From Paracentrotus lividus (lineage: Eukaryota; Echinodermata; Echinoidea; Camarodonta; Echinidae): a stretch of 64,000 nt of DNA. Shown here piece by piece: positions 11,341 to 21,969 of the stretch. Both the position numbers and the translations under genes were made by a program. Where the stretch lies: contig CALNVZ010000641.1 of the NCBI GenBank assembly GCA_940671915.1, positions 9,179,770 through 9,243,769 of the forward strand, given 5' to 3'. Under the pieces are notes generated by a model that searched no databases, was not told the origin of the DNA, and saw nothing but the letters and a program-made list of their open reading frames with translations. Position 1 is the stretch's first letter; every line of letters begins with the position of its first letter.

Positions 11341-11597
11341 ATACCCAGTCAAGAAGGGATAAACCTGCATGAGAATATTTTTCATTAAAGCAGCGAGGAT
11401 TGGTTTAATGGTTCAAATTTTTGTTCCAATAATAGGTTTTATTTAGATGGTGTTATATGAATAATATTCAATGTTAAACAAATTAAAACATTAATTGGTT
11501 CTTTTCGACATCTTAAATGAGGGATGATAATTCTAGAGAATTGATACACTATCCTGTTAATTAAATAAAGAACAAGCCTCTAAAGGTAATTAATAAT

Positions 11598-12158
11598 AAT
11601 AATAATCATAATAACAAATTCTTATATAGCGCCCTTCCAAATAAATTCGCTTCACATAAAAAACCAAAACCAAAACACAACAGTAAGAAAGGTGACTTGC
11701 TCTCCAAGTTAGTATAAACAGATCAGAGGGAGAACAAGTATGTCTTCAATTTGTTCTTAAATGTTTGAACTGTTGTACAAGAACGAATTTCAAGAGGAAG
11801 ACCATTCCAAATTTTGGACCTGCAAAACTAATAGTTTGTTCACATTTTTTGGAATCGATCTTTGGAATTTTCAAAAGAAGGGGGTCTGTTCGAGATCGTA
11901 AAGAGTAATTTAACTGTTTGAGAAATGAAAACATGTTTGAAATGTATTGAGGAGACAAATTATAAATAGACTTAAATACAATCAATGCTACTTTAAACAA
12001 AATTACAGGTAACCAGTGCAAATCTCTTAGTAGAGGTGTGGCATGATCAAATTTCCTTGCTTTATAATGCGGGCGGCACGGTTTTGGATGCGCTGAAGCC
12101 TTTTAATATCAGAGACATTGATATCCACCAACAAAGAATATGCATAATCTAATCGGCT
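11598..12158 (-). pseudogene. CR1/L2-type LINE 3' end, 5'-truncated
   Basis: Read on the minus strand, it starts LSRLDYAYSLLVDINVSDIK then RLQRIQNRAARI. After a frame change it continues as LHWLPVILFKVALIVFKSIY, NLSPQYISNMF and LRSRTDPLLLKIPKI. This is the usual region after the RT in CR1/L2-group LINEs (DYCN..L, RIQNRAARI, LHWLPV, YIS). The element ends in a short 3' UTR with GCGCTATATAAGAATTTG and an (ATT)n tail, seen as AATAATAATAAT at 11598 on the top strand. At least two frame changes are present. RT and endonuclease are absent. Confidence 0.88.
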
Positions 12159-12400
12159 CAACACCAAAGATCGTATATATTTATTTTAGTGACTTTTCAG
12201 ATATTTTTTTTTGTTACATTTTCAGGGGAAGAGCTCAGTTGGGAACATTTATTATGGTGTTGATCAAAATAAAAATTATGGCTAATTTTAACTTAGCTTA
12301 TTATGAATGACTTTTTCTATTTAGAAAACTTTAACTTTTGATAATGCACTGCACCCTCTGGATTCTGGGGTCACTGAGTTATATTACACTTTATACAACA
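12159..12400. other. Unassigned spacer
   Basis: AT-rich, no coding or repeat signal recognised. Confidence 0.4.
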
Positions 12401-13018
12401 CACACAAAGATTGTTGACAGCTGATTGGATGAATGTGGGTCACATGACATTCAGCGGAATGAGCTATTGAACGAGTGATGACGTAGCCCGTGCAATATCC
12501 AAGAATCTATTCAACGGCTTGCAAAAGATCGATGACACGTAGATCTACACACTGAAATTACATACACATACATGCGCGAATGCGCTGCATAGCTAGCTGC
12601 GTGTACTAAACCTATTTTGTGCGCGTAGGGCCTAGGGCGACGCCGCGCAGTACAGTGCAGTTAATTCAGTGCAGTTAAATTCCACACAATTATAGATTCT
12701 ACACGGAACACGATCGCTAATATGTTCAGCTGTTAGACGGGAACAAGTGTTTATTTGCAAGTTTATCGTTTTAGATTGTTACCGATGCTTTTAGTGTTGG
12801 ACTGCGAGGATTAATTAACATAATTAATTAAGGTTGGACAACGCATATTCATTTGATATCTGGTGAGTGATGATTAGATCTAACTTAAATCGAACAGTTA
12901 ATTTTCTAACGTTAGATCCAGATCTAACGTTAGAGGGTCTAGGCTAGCCTAGTAGGCTAAATTAGATCTTAACCTTTTAATAGAATCTAGTACCGGTAGA
13001 CATCGAGTGTTGTATAAA
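12401..13018 (+). promoter_or_regulatory. Possible element promoter/leader with palindromes and donor-like site
   Basis: Holds ATTGG (inverted CCAAT), TGATGACGTAG (CRE-like) and, at about 12859, CTG/GTGAGTGATG, a good match to a splice donor. Just downstream lie CTAACGTTAGATC (12906-12918) with its perfect complement (12921-12933), and the 14 bp palindrome CTAGGCTAGCCTAG near 12939. Promoter function is only inferred. No long frame precedes the donor-like site. Confidence 0.3.
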
Positions 13019-13186
13019 AGCAATATTCAATGTTTTATTTCGTGCAAGGGTTCGAATATTACATTCGGTGCAAGTTGAACCTTGATCTATTCAACTCCGC
13101 TGTCGCGTCGTTGAATAGATCAAGGTTCAACTTGCACGCTCATGTAATATTCGTAACCCTTGCACTCAATAACATTGAATATTGCT
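13019..13186. mobile_element. 168 bp foldback element
   Basis: Arms 13019-13095 and 13110-13186 (77 bp each, a 14-base loop) pair with several mismatches. The outer end is AGCAATATTCAATG, and the inner stem includes GAACCTTGATCTATTCAAC. The right end runs into TGCTATAATAGTA, a border also seen at the right end of the foldback near 26625, so the two may be one family. Confidence 0.82.
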
Positions 13187-13259
13187 ATAATAGTAAATAG
13201 TGGTAGTATTTTACGAGCTGTGATTGGTTGAAATGGTGTCACGTGTCGTTCACGTTTTT

Positions 13260-13312
13260 GTTATATTGAACGGTTTTTGTTATATTGAACGGTTTTTTTT
13301 GTTATATTGAAA
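13260..13312 (+). repeat. Three tandem ~19-21 bp units
   Basis: GTTATATTGAACGGTTTTT occurs twice and a third unit, GTTATATTGAAATCG, follows after an expanded T run. Confidence 0.85.
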
Positions 13313-13488
13313 TCGATTGCCTTGTTGCGCAAGCGCGTAATAACAGTAAAATGGTGCGCACAACAATAGATACGCGGAGCGACAATATACGTCACAATAG
13401 CTTAATTAGCACCAAAAGTTTGGCAAACATTTGTAAAGATAAAACCAGATTAGGCAAGGTCAAAGATCTAGGGGTCTATTTACTATAA

Positions 13489-13674
13489 TAAATAGTGCAT
13501 GCATCTATCAATGCAACATTACTGATATGTGAACTCCAAATACTAAATTATCCCTCGGGCACATCTGTTTCAACTCGGCCTACGGCCTCGGTGAAATAAA
13601 TGTGCCCTCGGGATAATTTAGTATTTGTCGTGCACATAATCTAGTATGTTGCATTGTAGAGCATGCACTATTTA
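13489..13674. mobile_element. 186 bp foldback element
   Basis: Outer arms TAAATAGTGCATGC (13489-13502) and its complement (13661-13674), plus inner arms TAAATTATCCCTCGGGCACA (to 13563) and complement (from 13601), make a long imperfect hairpin. The loop holds its own mini-hairpin, GGCCTACGGCC. No ORF. It abuts the 3' end of the antisense LINE that begins near 13690. Confidence 0.85.
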
Positions 13675-13689
13675 TATAATATTACACCA

Positions 13690-15925
13690 GATCAGTGTCG
13701 GACATATGACTTTGCTTTGGGGTTAAACCCTTCCAGGTCTTCAAGGGTACATGGTCAAATTAGGTGGGGGCATAACAGCAGTGTTCCATGGTCTGCTCTT
13801 CCCCCACACTCACAGTATGTCCTTCCTCGTTGTATACCCACTTCTCCAAGAAGACCTTACAGCGTCCTGTACCTGTGCCGAGATGGTTCAGGCATGATCA
13901 CATTGGCCATTATGACCTAGCGAAGGGATTCCTTTAAACTTATGAAAAGCCTGTGTGGCATTTGCTAGCGATGGTTGGTCCACAGGCATGACAGGGTCAC
14001 CCTAAGTTTGTGGGCAGAGCTATCAAGGGATACTGTAGAATGGAGGATACTATTTCTTGACTTCAGTTTTTTGTTGGTAGGATTGTGATTGGGATGGAGA
14101 CCCCCTCATGTTTTGTCTTCAAAGGAATGTTCCTGTGAGGCAATGCAGAGATCGTCAACATTGGTTTGTCATTGGTATACACATTGAAGAGTAGAGAGGT
14201 AATGACAATCCCTTCTGGGAGACCATTTTCATCTTGCGCCATCTGCTGCGCTGGCCATCAAGGCTGTTTTTTCACCAATTCGTTGGTAAGTTACAAACAA
14301 CTTTATAAACAACTGGTGATCAGTTCTTGTGTTAAATGGTTTAGCAGGTGATTAGTACAGCACCCAAGAACATATTATCCCGTCGCTCTTAAATTCGTTC
14401 TTAACTTTAAGGACGACATGGTGAAACCAGGTAGAACCGTCTATTTGATAGCAGGTTCAAGAGTAGCTTGGTCAGCGTCACATCGTTTGCCATCTAAAAG
14501 AATTTACGGGTGAGAATCCTATGGTTTACAGTGTCATAGGATGCTTGGACGTCAACAAAAGCTATTCCGGTAATAAGCTCTTCCTCAAACCCATCCTCGA
14601 TGTGCTCTGTGAGGTTCAGGAGTTGGTTAGTACAGGATTTTCCTGGCCGGAAACCTGTCTTTTAGTGTTCAGGAATGAGGAGGTCATAATCAATGGGGAC
14701 AATACGATTATAGCAAGTATGAGTCTTTCAAAGAGTTGCATGTACATGTATGACAAAGTAGAGAGATGGGCATAGCTCTTAGGTATGGCTGGATCTTAGC
14801 CCGGTTTAAGCAGGACAACGACTCTTGATTTCCTCCATAGCTTCGGGAATGTATTGGTACGCATGCAATTCAGCATGTCAAGCAGCCACTGAAGCACAAC
14901 AGGTCCAAGGTGATTGATCTGTTCGCAGAGGATGTCATCAAGGCCTGCAGCATTGTTCTTCATGGTCTTGATACCATCACACAGCATTTTCAAGCTGAAA
15001 GGTCTTGTCGGGTCTGAGGGCTCTGGGAAGGTTTCTTCAGCATCTTGGGGAAGCTTCGCTCTCCTGGAACAGTGGTCAGGGTTTCCCTGACTGGTCACAA
15101 GGAGCTGGTGGGCAACTTGGTCAGCAGTGACTTGTGTTCTTGGTTGGGTTTTTTTGTAGTCATTTCCCAGAATTTTGTTTTCCAGGCTTTCCTACTGCTG
15201 TGGGCCATATCCGTTGACTAGATCAATTCTTGCCATTTTCTCTGTCGACTTTCCATAATGACTGTAGTAAGGTTCTCACCACATTCCACTGCGTCAACAC
15301 TAAAACGGTCACTCTGCAAGCGTTTTACATACTCATAGTAAAGCACCTTGGAGTCATCAGACAAGCCTGGTGTATAGCTTGTGCTGTAGCTTCGTGGGAT
15401 GCTTTGTCTTGAGGACTTCTTGATCTTCTCTACAAAGGTGTCATAGTTACATAGAATGGACGGAAGGTCTTAAATGTCTTCATCCGGATCTAATGCAAAC
15501 TGTTCCCACTTTGCCTTCTTTAAGTGGAAACGGCAGCGGAAGAGAACTGTGTGAGGTGTGATAGCAGCGTTCACTCTAATATAAGCCCGATTGGTTGATG
15601 CTGGGTGTGCGGAATTGGTTTCTCGCATTGGTTGGCAATGTTGACACCCGGTCAGGGTTGTATCCGCGTCTCCATCGTTCGCTGAGGAAGGAAGACGGGA
15701 GCTTTGCATCATGAATGAGTACCATGTGACTTACATCTGCCCAGTTTTCGACGAGTTTGCCGTCTCCATTGGTTTCTCTATATTTCCATGTAACATGATG
15801 GCTGTCGAAATCTTCAATAGCCACATTGATGTGTTCTCCAGATACTTCATGGAGGAGGTTAAAAGTCTGAATGGGAGGTTTATAGGCAGATACTTACAGA
15901 GAGATTGAATTTGGCTGGTTTAGGC
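13690..15925 (-). pseudogene. Decayed APE-type LINE (endonuclease, RT, C-terminal tail), antisense
   Basis: All ORF2 parts can be read in order on the minus strand, in broken frames. Endonuclease near 15560-15880: EHINVAIEDFDSHHVTW, then RETNGDGKLVENWADV and MVLIHDAKLPSS. Pre-RT and RT start near 14796-15098: RPFSLKMLCDGIKTMKNN, AAGLDDILCEQINHLGPV, LWRKSRVVVLLKPG. RT middle near 14500-14690: FRPGKSCTNQLLNLTEHIED and AFVDVQASYDTVNHRILTRK. Motif B near 14165-14240: NGLPEGIVITSLLFNVYTND. Tail near 13780-13830: GEEQTMEH. Many stops and frameshifts separate the parts, and the YADD region is not legible, so it is old and inactive. Its 5' end abuts the inverted arm ending at 15925, and its 3' end abuts a foldback. 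Top-strand frames in this interval are shadows. Confidence 0.88.
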
Positions 15926-16292
15926 AACACAATCTGCCCTAAATAGGAAGAAAATGAGACCTATCATTTTGAGTAGCACACAATTTTTTTTTAATTTAAA
16001 AATAGAGGGCGCTATAAACAAATATACAAATTATATTTACATTAATGTCCTGCGATATAATAAAACAATATTTAGTAAAGTTCCCAGAGACATTCAGACA
16101 TTAATTAGCTGACTAAAAGTGTAGTTTTACTCATTTTTAGAGGAAAATTCTGTATTTTGGCGGCCATTTTGTATGACGTCACATATCTCAAAATGCTCAA
16201 TGCTGACAGAGTGTCAGCAATCGGTTTCTTCATATTGAAGGTTTAGGCAATCATAATCCGTTGAAAAAAAAAATATAGACGCCAAAACAAGG
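15926..16292 (-). repeat. Right arm of the 5.35 kb inverted repeat
   Basis: Reverse complement of 10941-11340. Shared blocks include GACGCCAAAACAAGG at the outer end, TGTATGACGTCACATATCTC, TGCTCAATGCTGACA, and toward the inside GAGACCTATCATTTTGAG. Divergence between the arms is moderate. Confidence 0.8.
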
Positions 16293-16680
16293 TACATCGA
16301 GTTGGCGGCTAGACTACGGAGCAATTTTCGCGGAAGCAGATTAAATAGATTTTTAAAGTGCAGTGTACCTGTAATGGTAAAAAAAATGTAATCGGGCAAC
16401 TCCGTGTATTTATTTGTTGACCGCTGGAAATCCATTGCTTGTAGCTCCTTGCATAGCGAGAAAAGGGTTTCCAGAAGATGCGCAAAACCTGCTGAGAGAG
16501 GAAGCTATCATATATACTACATAGTTCAATGTTCGATGGCGGCTTTAGAAAAAAAAAAAAGAAGATAACGAAGTTACGACGGAGGTTTACAGCCGCTACC
16601 CCTAGGCTTGGGACCGTCGACACATGTATTTGATTGATGCATTTATTGGATTATTTGCAATTCCCCCTTTTTTTTCTCTC

Positions 16681-16711
<31 letters not shown>

Positions 16712-17270
16712 TAAACGTCAAAATTCCCGGGATTTTACCGAATTTCTCCCCATCCATATAAACTTTTAAAATGAGTCATAAGAAATATTTTTCATATCTT
16801 TTGGGGAATTCAATCATATAACACCTGAAAGTCCTAAGATTTTCCATGCTTGAAATAGGTTGCATATTAATTAAGGAATTGCTGATTTTCTGATGGGTTT
16901 ATAAAATGAAATTTAGTCAAAAAGAGCCTGAGCTTTCTATCCTAACTTTTGTTTAATGATATGACAATAAATGACATTAAAATCAACGTTTGTGTATTAG
17001 TAAAGGCTATCCTATCACTTTTTATTCCTCGAGAAAGTTGGCAGAGCTCCACAAAGCGTGAACAATATTCGTTTTTTCGAGGGTTCTAACATAGAAAAGT
17101 ATTTCAAGTATCCGTATGAATCCATTTTTTTTGGGGGGGGGGGGTTGTTGGGGGCGGGGACACAAGGTATAATTGAAATTTATGTTAATTAAACTTAGTT
17201 TAAAAAAACTGTTTGTATACAAAACATAGCTCGATATGCAATGGTAGTAACCAAACTAACGCTGTTAGAT
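16293..17270. other. Unassigned; poly-T at 16686-16712
   Basis: One 104-codon minus-strand frame at 16309-16623 partly encodes the A tract and has no known domain. A G tract lies at 17133-17145. No repeat end identified. Confidence 0.5.
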
Positions 17271-19432
17271 ATATGGGCAATTCCATGATTAGTTTCGTTA
17301 CACTTTAGGGCTACTTTTACTCTAAGGTTAGCTCGTACATAAAGACGCTTTGATATTATTGTTAATTTTTTGTAGTGTCAATACCTATAGACATAACCTA
17401 CTTCACCCCCACAAAAGAAAGAGACACGTTTCAAGAAGTTGTAGCAAGAACTTTAATTTTGGTTAGTTACGTTACAAAAGTGGACATGCTTTTTTGGGAA
17501 CAGACTTTGCATTCAAGCCTTCCTCAAACGAGGTTCAACCGAGACAAACCATAACATTCACGTCGTAACTGGTTTCTTGGCAATTATTTGAGACAACAAA
17601 TTTTAGAAATAGCTTTATGTTTTTTGTACGGTATCCAAAAAACATGGTTAGTTACGTTACGGTTAGTTACGTTACATTTTGTCCATGGCGAACAAAAATT
17701 GGATTTGGGCATAATTTTTAAAAAATCTAGTATGTATAAATGGCTTCATCCATATAAGATAATAATGCAGAATAGTAATATTGTCCTATTTAGTAATGAA
17801 CCTAATTCTTTATACCACAAATAGCATATTTATGCCTCCTAAGTACCAAATCAGCATTTGGTTTGCAGTGAAATGCATACATGAAAGGAGGGTCTGAAAA
17901 TCAGCAAGCATGTATACCTATCCCCGATTAATACAATTTTCATGTTCAGGACAGTTGATAATTTTTAAATAAAGAAATAAATGAATCACCATAAAATATC
18001 AGACAGATAGATCTATATTAGATGAGGAATACAAAAATGTATTTGTATTTTTTTTTAAATGTTAGGTTCAGTGGCATCATTGGTGTAAAGTAAAAACCCA
18101 AGAGGACATTTTTTCCCAATTTAAATGACTGAATATACAGACATATTACGATTTCATATGGTGCACAGGGTAACCTATAAACGTTGTTCCTACCAGAGTT
18201 AAAATTTTTAACACTTCCTATGTTCATATCTTTATAAAAGTTCATTAATAAAGCTGTGATTAAAATTAAAGTGTGTCACTTTTCATCAATGAATTTAAGC
18301 TTCACACAAACTTTTCGCTCATGCTGCTAAAGTAATTCCAATGTAAAATGAAAGTTAATGTAGGATATCACAAGGTTATACATGTATGATCTGCATGTTC
18401 ATTGTGCATCGTGCTTAGGAAGCAAAATTATACTGGTAAAATAGAAATAATTGAAAAGTGTCTTTCCCTTCGCGGTATATTGGGAACCAACAAAAATATA
18501 CATATATGAATCTCTTTTGCCTCCAAACCAATACAAGTCCGGAAAAGCGGTTCATTGTTCAGCTATCTCAAAGTCACGCGTCCATCTTTGTTTGAGTTAC
18601 AGCTTACCTTTGACAAGATGTGTGTCTTGATTTGGGCTCACTTGGGGTCAAAAGAGTTAAGAGTTTATTATTCATTTTCTTTCTTTCATGAGAAGTCATT
18701 TGGTTCAGTGTTTTAATTTTTTTTTCCTGATATATTTGGCCTATATTATGTTATAATTAGTCCGTAGGGTTGGCAATTGTTTTCTCATGGCTCTTTTGTC
18801 TTAATATATCATAATATGTTTTCTACTTTCCACTGAACAGTGTTGATTAAGTTGAATAGCAGTTAGTTACGTTACTGCATGGTTAGTTACGTTACATGTT
18901 AGTTGCGTTACAACATTTTGGATGCTTCTCAATTCGCTATGACAATGTTATTGATTTAATGGATTGTTTTAGTTAGAATGTATGTATAGGAGGAATTTTA
19001 AGAATATGAACATTCTGGGCATTTACTTTCTTTTCAGGAAAACAAAGTTGATTTTTGGTTAGTTACGTTACATGGGGATTCAAAGGGCAGAGAATTCCAA
19101 AATTTGTGGTTATTAGCAAACCCAATACAATTTTTGACTCTGATATCTGAAAGACAATTATATTCAATTATTGAATGTTCCTAAATTTACTGAAAGACAC
19201 TTTTTGTAGTATCACTGATGTTTTAACTTTTTGTAGTGTTTTACTCATAATTTCAGCCTGAAATATGAACTGTGCTAAATCCACTTATTCAGATATTTTC
19301 TTGTAATTAATTGACTTTTAGACCTTTGGTCTGTATTATTCAACATATCTTCTACCATAAACACAAATTCACCTGGTAAATCGCAATTTTAATTTTTAAG
19401 TCCATGTCCACTAATTCATGGAATTGCCATAT
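17271..19432 (+). mobile_element. 2.16 kb TIR element with iterated GGTTAGTTACGTTAC
   Basis: Ends ATATGGGCAATTCCATGATT (17271) and the near-complement ending at 19432 (ACTAATTCATGGAATTGCCA, then TAT) form 23 bp TIRs with one indel in each arm. Between them the phrase GGTTAGTTACGTTAC occurs in one orientation at 17461, 17646, 17661 and 18881 and 19057. Near-copies lie at 18861 and 18898, with a weaker one at 17288. No ORF long enough for a transposase exists, so it is non-autonomous. The superfamily is not assigned. Confidence 0.8.
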
Positions 19433-19947
19433 GTTGATTCTTAATTCAATCTCTTCAAAGTGTATCTAAATAGAACCACTGAAAGATGATCTATTAGCTT
19501 GTATACCTTGTGGGCATCGTTATATCAAGTCAATTCGTGCGAAACCAACAGTCAAGTGAAGGAACGTGTATAAGGTTTAAGAAGATGTGATCTAACAGGA
19601 TTTAAATATAACCAACATCCAACTGAAGTGTTGTTCAGTAAATATTTGCTTGCACGTTTACCGACCGGTTATACTTAAAATACGTCAATGTTCAATGGCG
19701 GAGGCTTGCAAAATCCTTTCCAATTACTCAAATACGACATCCGTCAGGGCGATAATTCGTGAGATTCGAAAATGAGCTGGGTTTTCCCCTGCGGTGACCA
19801 TGGGCTCTTGTGTCCGAGGGTGATGTTCAGGAGGTACTTGATGATTAATGAGTAATGCTCCTTATCCAACACTCATCAACATGAAAGTGAGGTGATGAAA
19901 CAAAGAGGTCTATCTTTATGACACCGAGAGGTTACCGTGAAGGAAGT
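19433..19947. other. Unassigned spacer
   Basis: No coding or repeat signal recognised. Confidence 0.45.
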
Positions 19948-20010
19948 AATGGAACAAGGCAAAGAGCTTCCGAAACATACTTGAAGTTTTTAATCTTTCA
20001 CTTGAAGGCT
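19948..20010 (+). repeat. Left arm of a 2.0 kb inverted-repeat pair
   Basis: AATGGAACAAGGCAAAGAGC...CTTTCACTTGAAGG matches the complement of 21906-21969 with one or two differences over about 63 bp. Similarity stops sharply outside AATGGAAC, as expected for element ends. Confidence 0.85.
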
Positions 20011-20271
20011 TCTCCAGGACATAAGGAGCGTTATTTTCGTTTTATCTCAGCTAAACGTCGTTCGTGATGATCGTAAATAGATATCACGACAAAGAACAAA
20101 AAATTATCCATTGATTGCCATGTTCATTCTTCAGTTTGAAGGACTCCTTTCCAGTCTCATATCTGAATGCAACTTTGTCGTTCCATCCTTTTTTTTCCTC
20201 CCAATCTCCTTTTTTCCCTATTTATGTTTCCCTCCTCTTTAATTGGTGATGTGTTGTTTTTTATCATTATT

Positions 20272-20420
20272 ATTTACTTATTATAATAATAATAATGATG
20301 ATGATGATGAGATGATAATGATAATAATAATGATAATAATATAATAATAATAAATAATAAATAATAATAATATAATAATAATAATAAATATATTTATTAC
20401 TATTATTTTTGTTAATATCA
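20272..20420. repeat. AT-rich imperfect microsatellite (ATA/ATG/AAT)
   Basis: Mixed TAA, ATG and ATA units, lying inside the 19948-21969 inverted-repeat pair. Confidence 0.85.
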
Positions 20421-21905
20421 TTATTATTATTATAAAGATATTGCATATCAACTTATTAATAGAATAAACAGTTTGCAAATCCATGAGATAAAGAACCAAA
20501 CAAATTTGAAATACGGCAGATATTGCTACTTTAAAAACTACGAAGTTGAAATGTATACATGGTCATTCAAATTTGACACACCGCACATCCATTTCTCTTA
20601 GTTATATTTACATTACTTTGTCTTACATTAACCCAACTCGTGCCTCCAAAAAGATAGAAAAGTAAATGAAACCAGACGGGTGTGAAAGAAACATAAATAT
20701 GCAGTGATTTTACAAATATCATATTAACATGACTATGCAACAAAGATTATGGATAATACCAGCCTACGTCATATGCGCTTGGCGTTTCTTAAAAGTTTTG
20801 CCTCTGATGGTGCTAGGGGTCTCGCAAAGATTAGGATGATGATCTACGCCCTGCACTCTGAAAATTATTTAAGCGACGTCCCCGAGTGGGTCATAACTCT
20901 AATAGACAGTATGACGGTGATATTCATCATTTCATATCTGACATTTTGTTTAGCAGCATATTTGGGATTGTAAATGGGTGATTTATATAAGGTGAATCGA
21001 AAATGTCGTCTTTGTTTTGGCGCCTTGGCACTTTCCGTCGATAAGTTAAGTGTAACAACGGTATGTGCACGTAATTAACTGATGCATCCGTGTTCGCAAT
21101 GTCGCATTCCCTTTTTTTTTCTAAATTAGTATTTCATGTTTTCATGGAGTATTCCAAGGGCCATACAAAAATCAGTAGGCAATATCTGTTACTTCCTTTG
21201 TGTAGTTTTGGCTCTACAAGTTTTTCGTTAGCATATAAATTCTCGATAAATAAAAACAAAAATATTTTGCCCTTTTTGAGAATCTTCGCTAGAGCAGTCA
21301 TTTCTCTTTGTGGAATGTCGCTTTCATTGTTCAAATAAAGAATATATATATATATATTATATTATATAATATATATATATATATATATATAATATATATA
21401 ATATATAACAAACACAAAACAAGAAAGTTCCCCTATTTCAGATATCAATAATTTTTTAACCAGGAGGAATTTTAAAAATCTAGTTGTATGTCCATGTAGG
21501 GAATTTAATTAGTAACAATGGGAGCGAATTTAGAAAAAACTAATCTTGTCATGTTTCAGCAGCAATGGTTGAATGCAAAAATGTCATTTTTTGAAGTTCA
21601 CAAGCCTAAAATGGCAACTTTGATTCAATGTAACAGACTCATTTTCAGATATTAAACATTTTACACGTCAGAATGTATGCAAAACGTGCTTCCGATATAC
21701 AGAAACGAAATTTGCATCTAATTTCACGGTTGAGTGAGCATGCAGCAAAAAATTGCCCAAACTGCAATTTTTACTTCTTTGCATGGTATCATCGATCAAA
21801 TGTGAGGGAATTCCTGTTTGGGAAGTGTATGCTACAATATCCATTTCATTCACGGTTGAATGACCCATCAATCGACCAAAAAATAGGCATTTTAGAATTA
21901 CGAAG
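20421..21905. other. Interior of the 19948-21969 inverted-repeat pair
   Basis: Frames at 20749-20973, 21090-21338 and 21673-21927 (74-84 codons) were inspected. None shows a transposase motif. An (AT)n tract fills about 21341-21412. If the outer arms are TIRs, this is the body of a non-autonomous element. Confidence 0.45.
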
Positions 21906-21969
21906 AGCCCTTCAAGTGAAAGATTAAAAACTTCAGGTATGTTTCGGAAGCTCTTTGCCTTGTTCCATT
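21906..21969 (-). repeat. Right arm of the 2.0 kb inverted-repeat pair
   Basis: Complement of 19948-20010. The outer boundary is again AATGGAAC (read as GTTCCATT on the top strand). Confidence 0.85.

Noticed and set aside
20749-21338. Small plus-strand genes in the 19948-21969 element
   Set aside because: Frames of 74-82 codons without conserved motifs; an equally good antisense frame overlaps the second.
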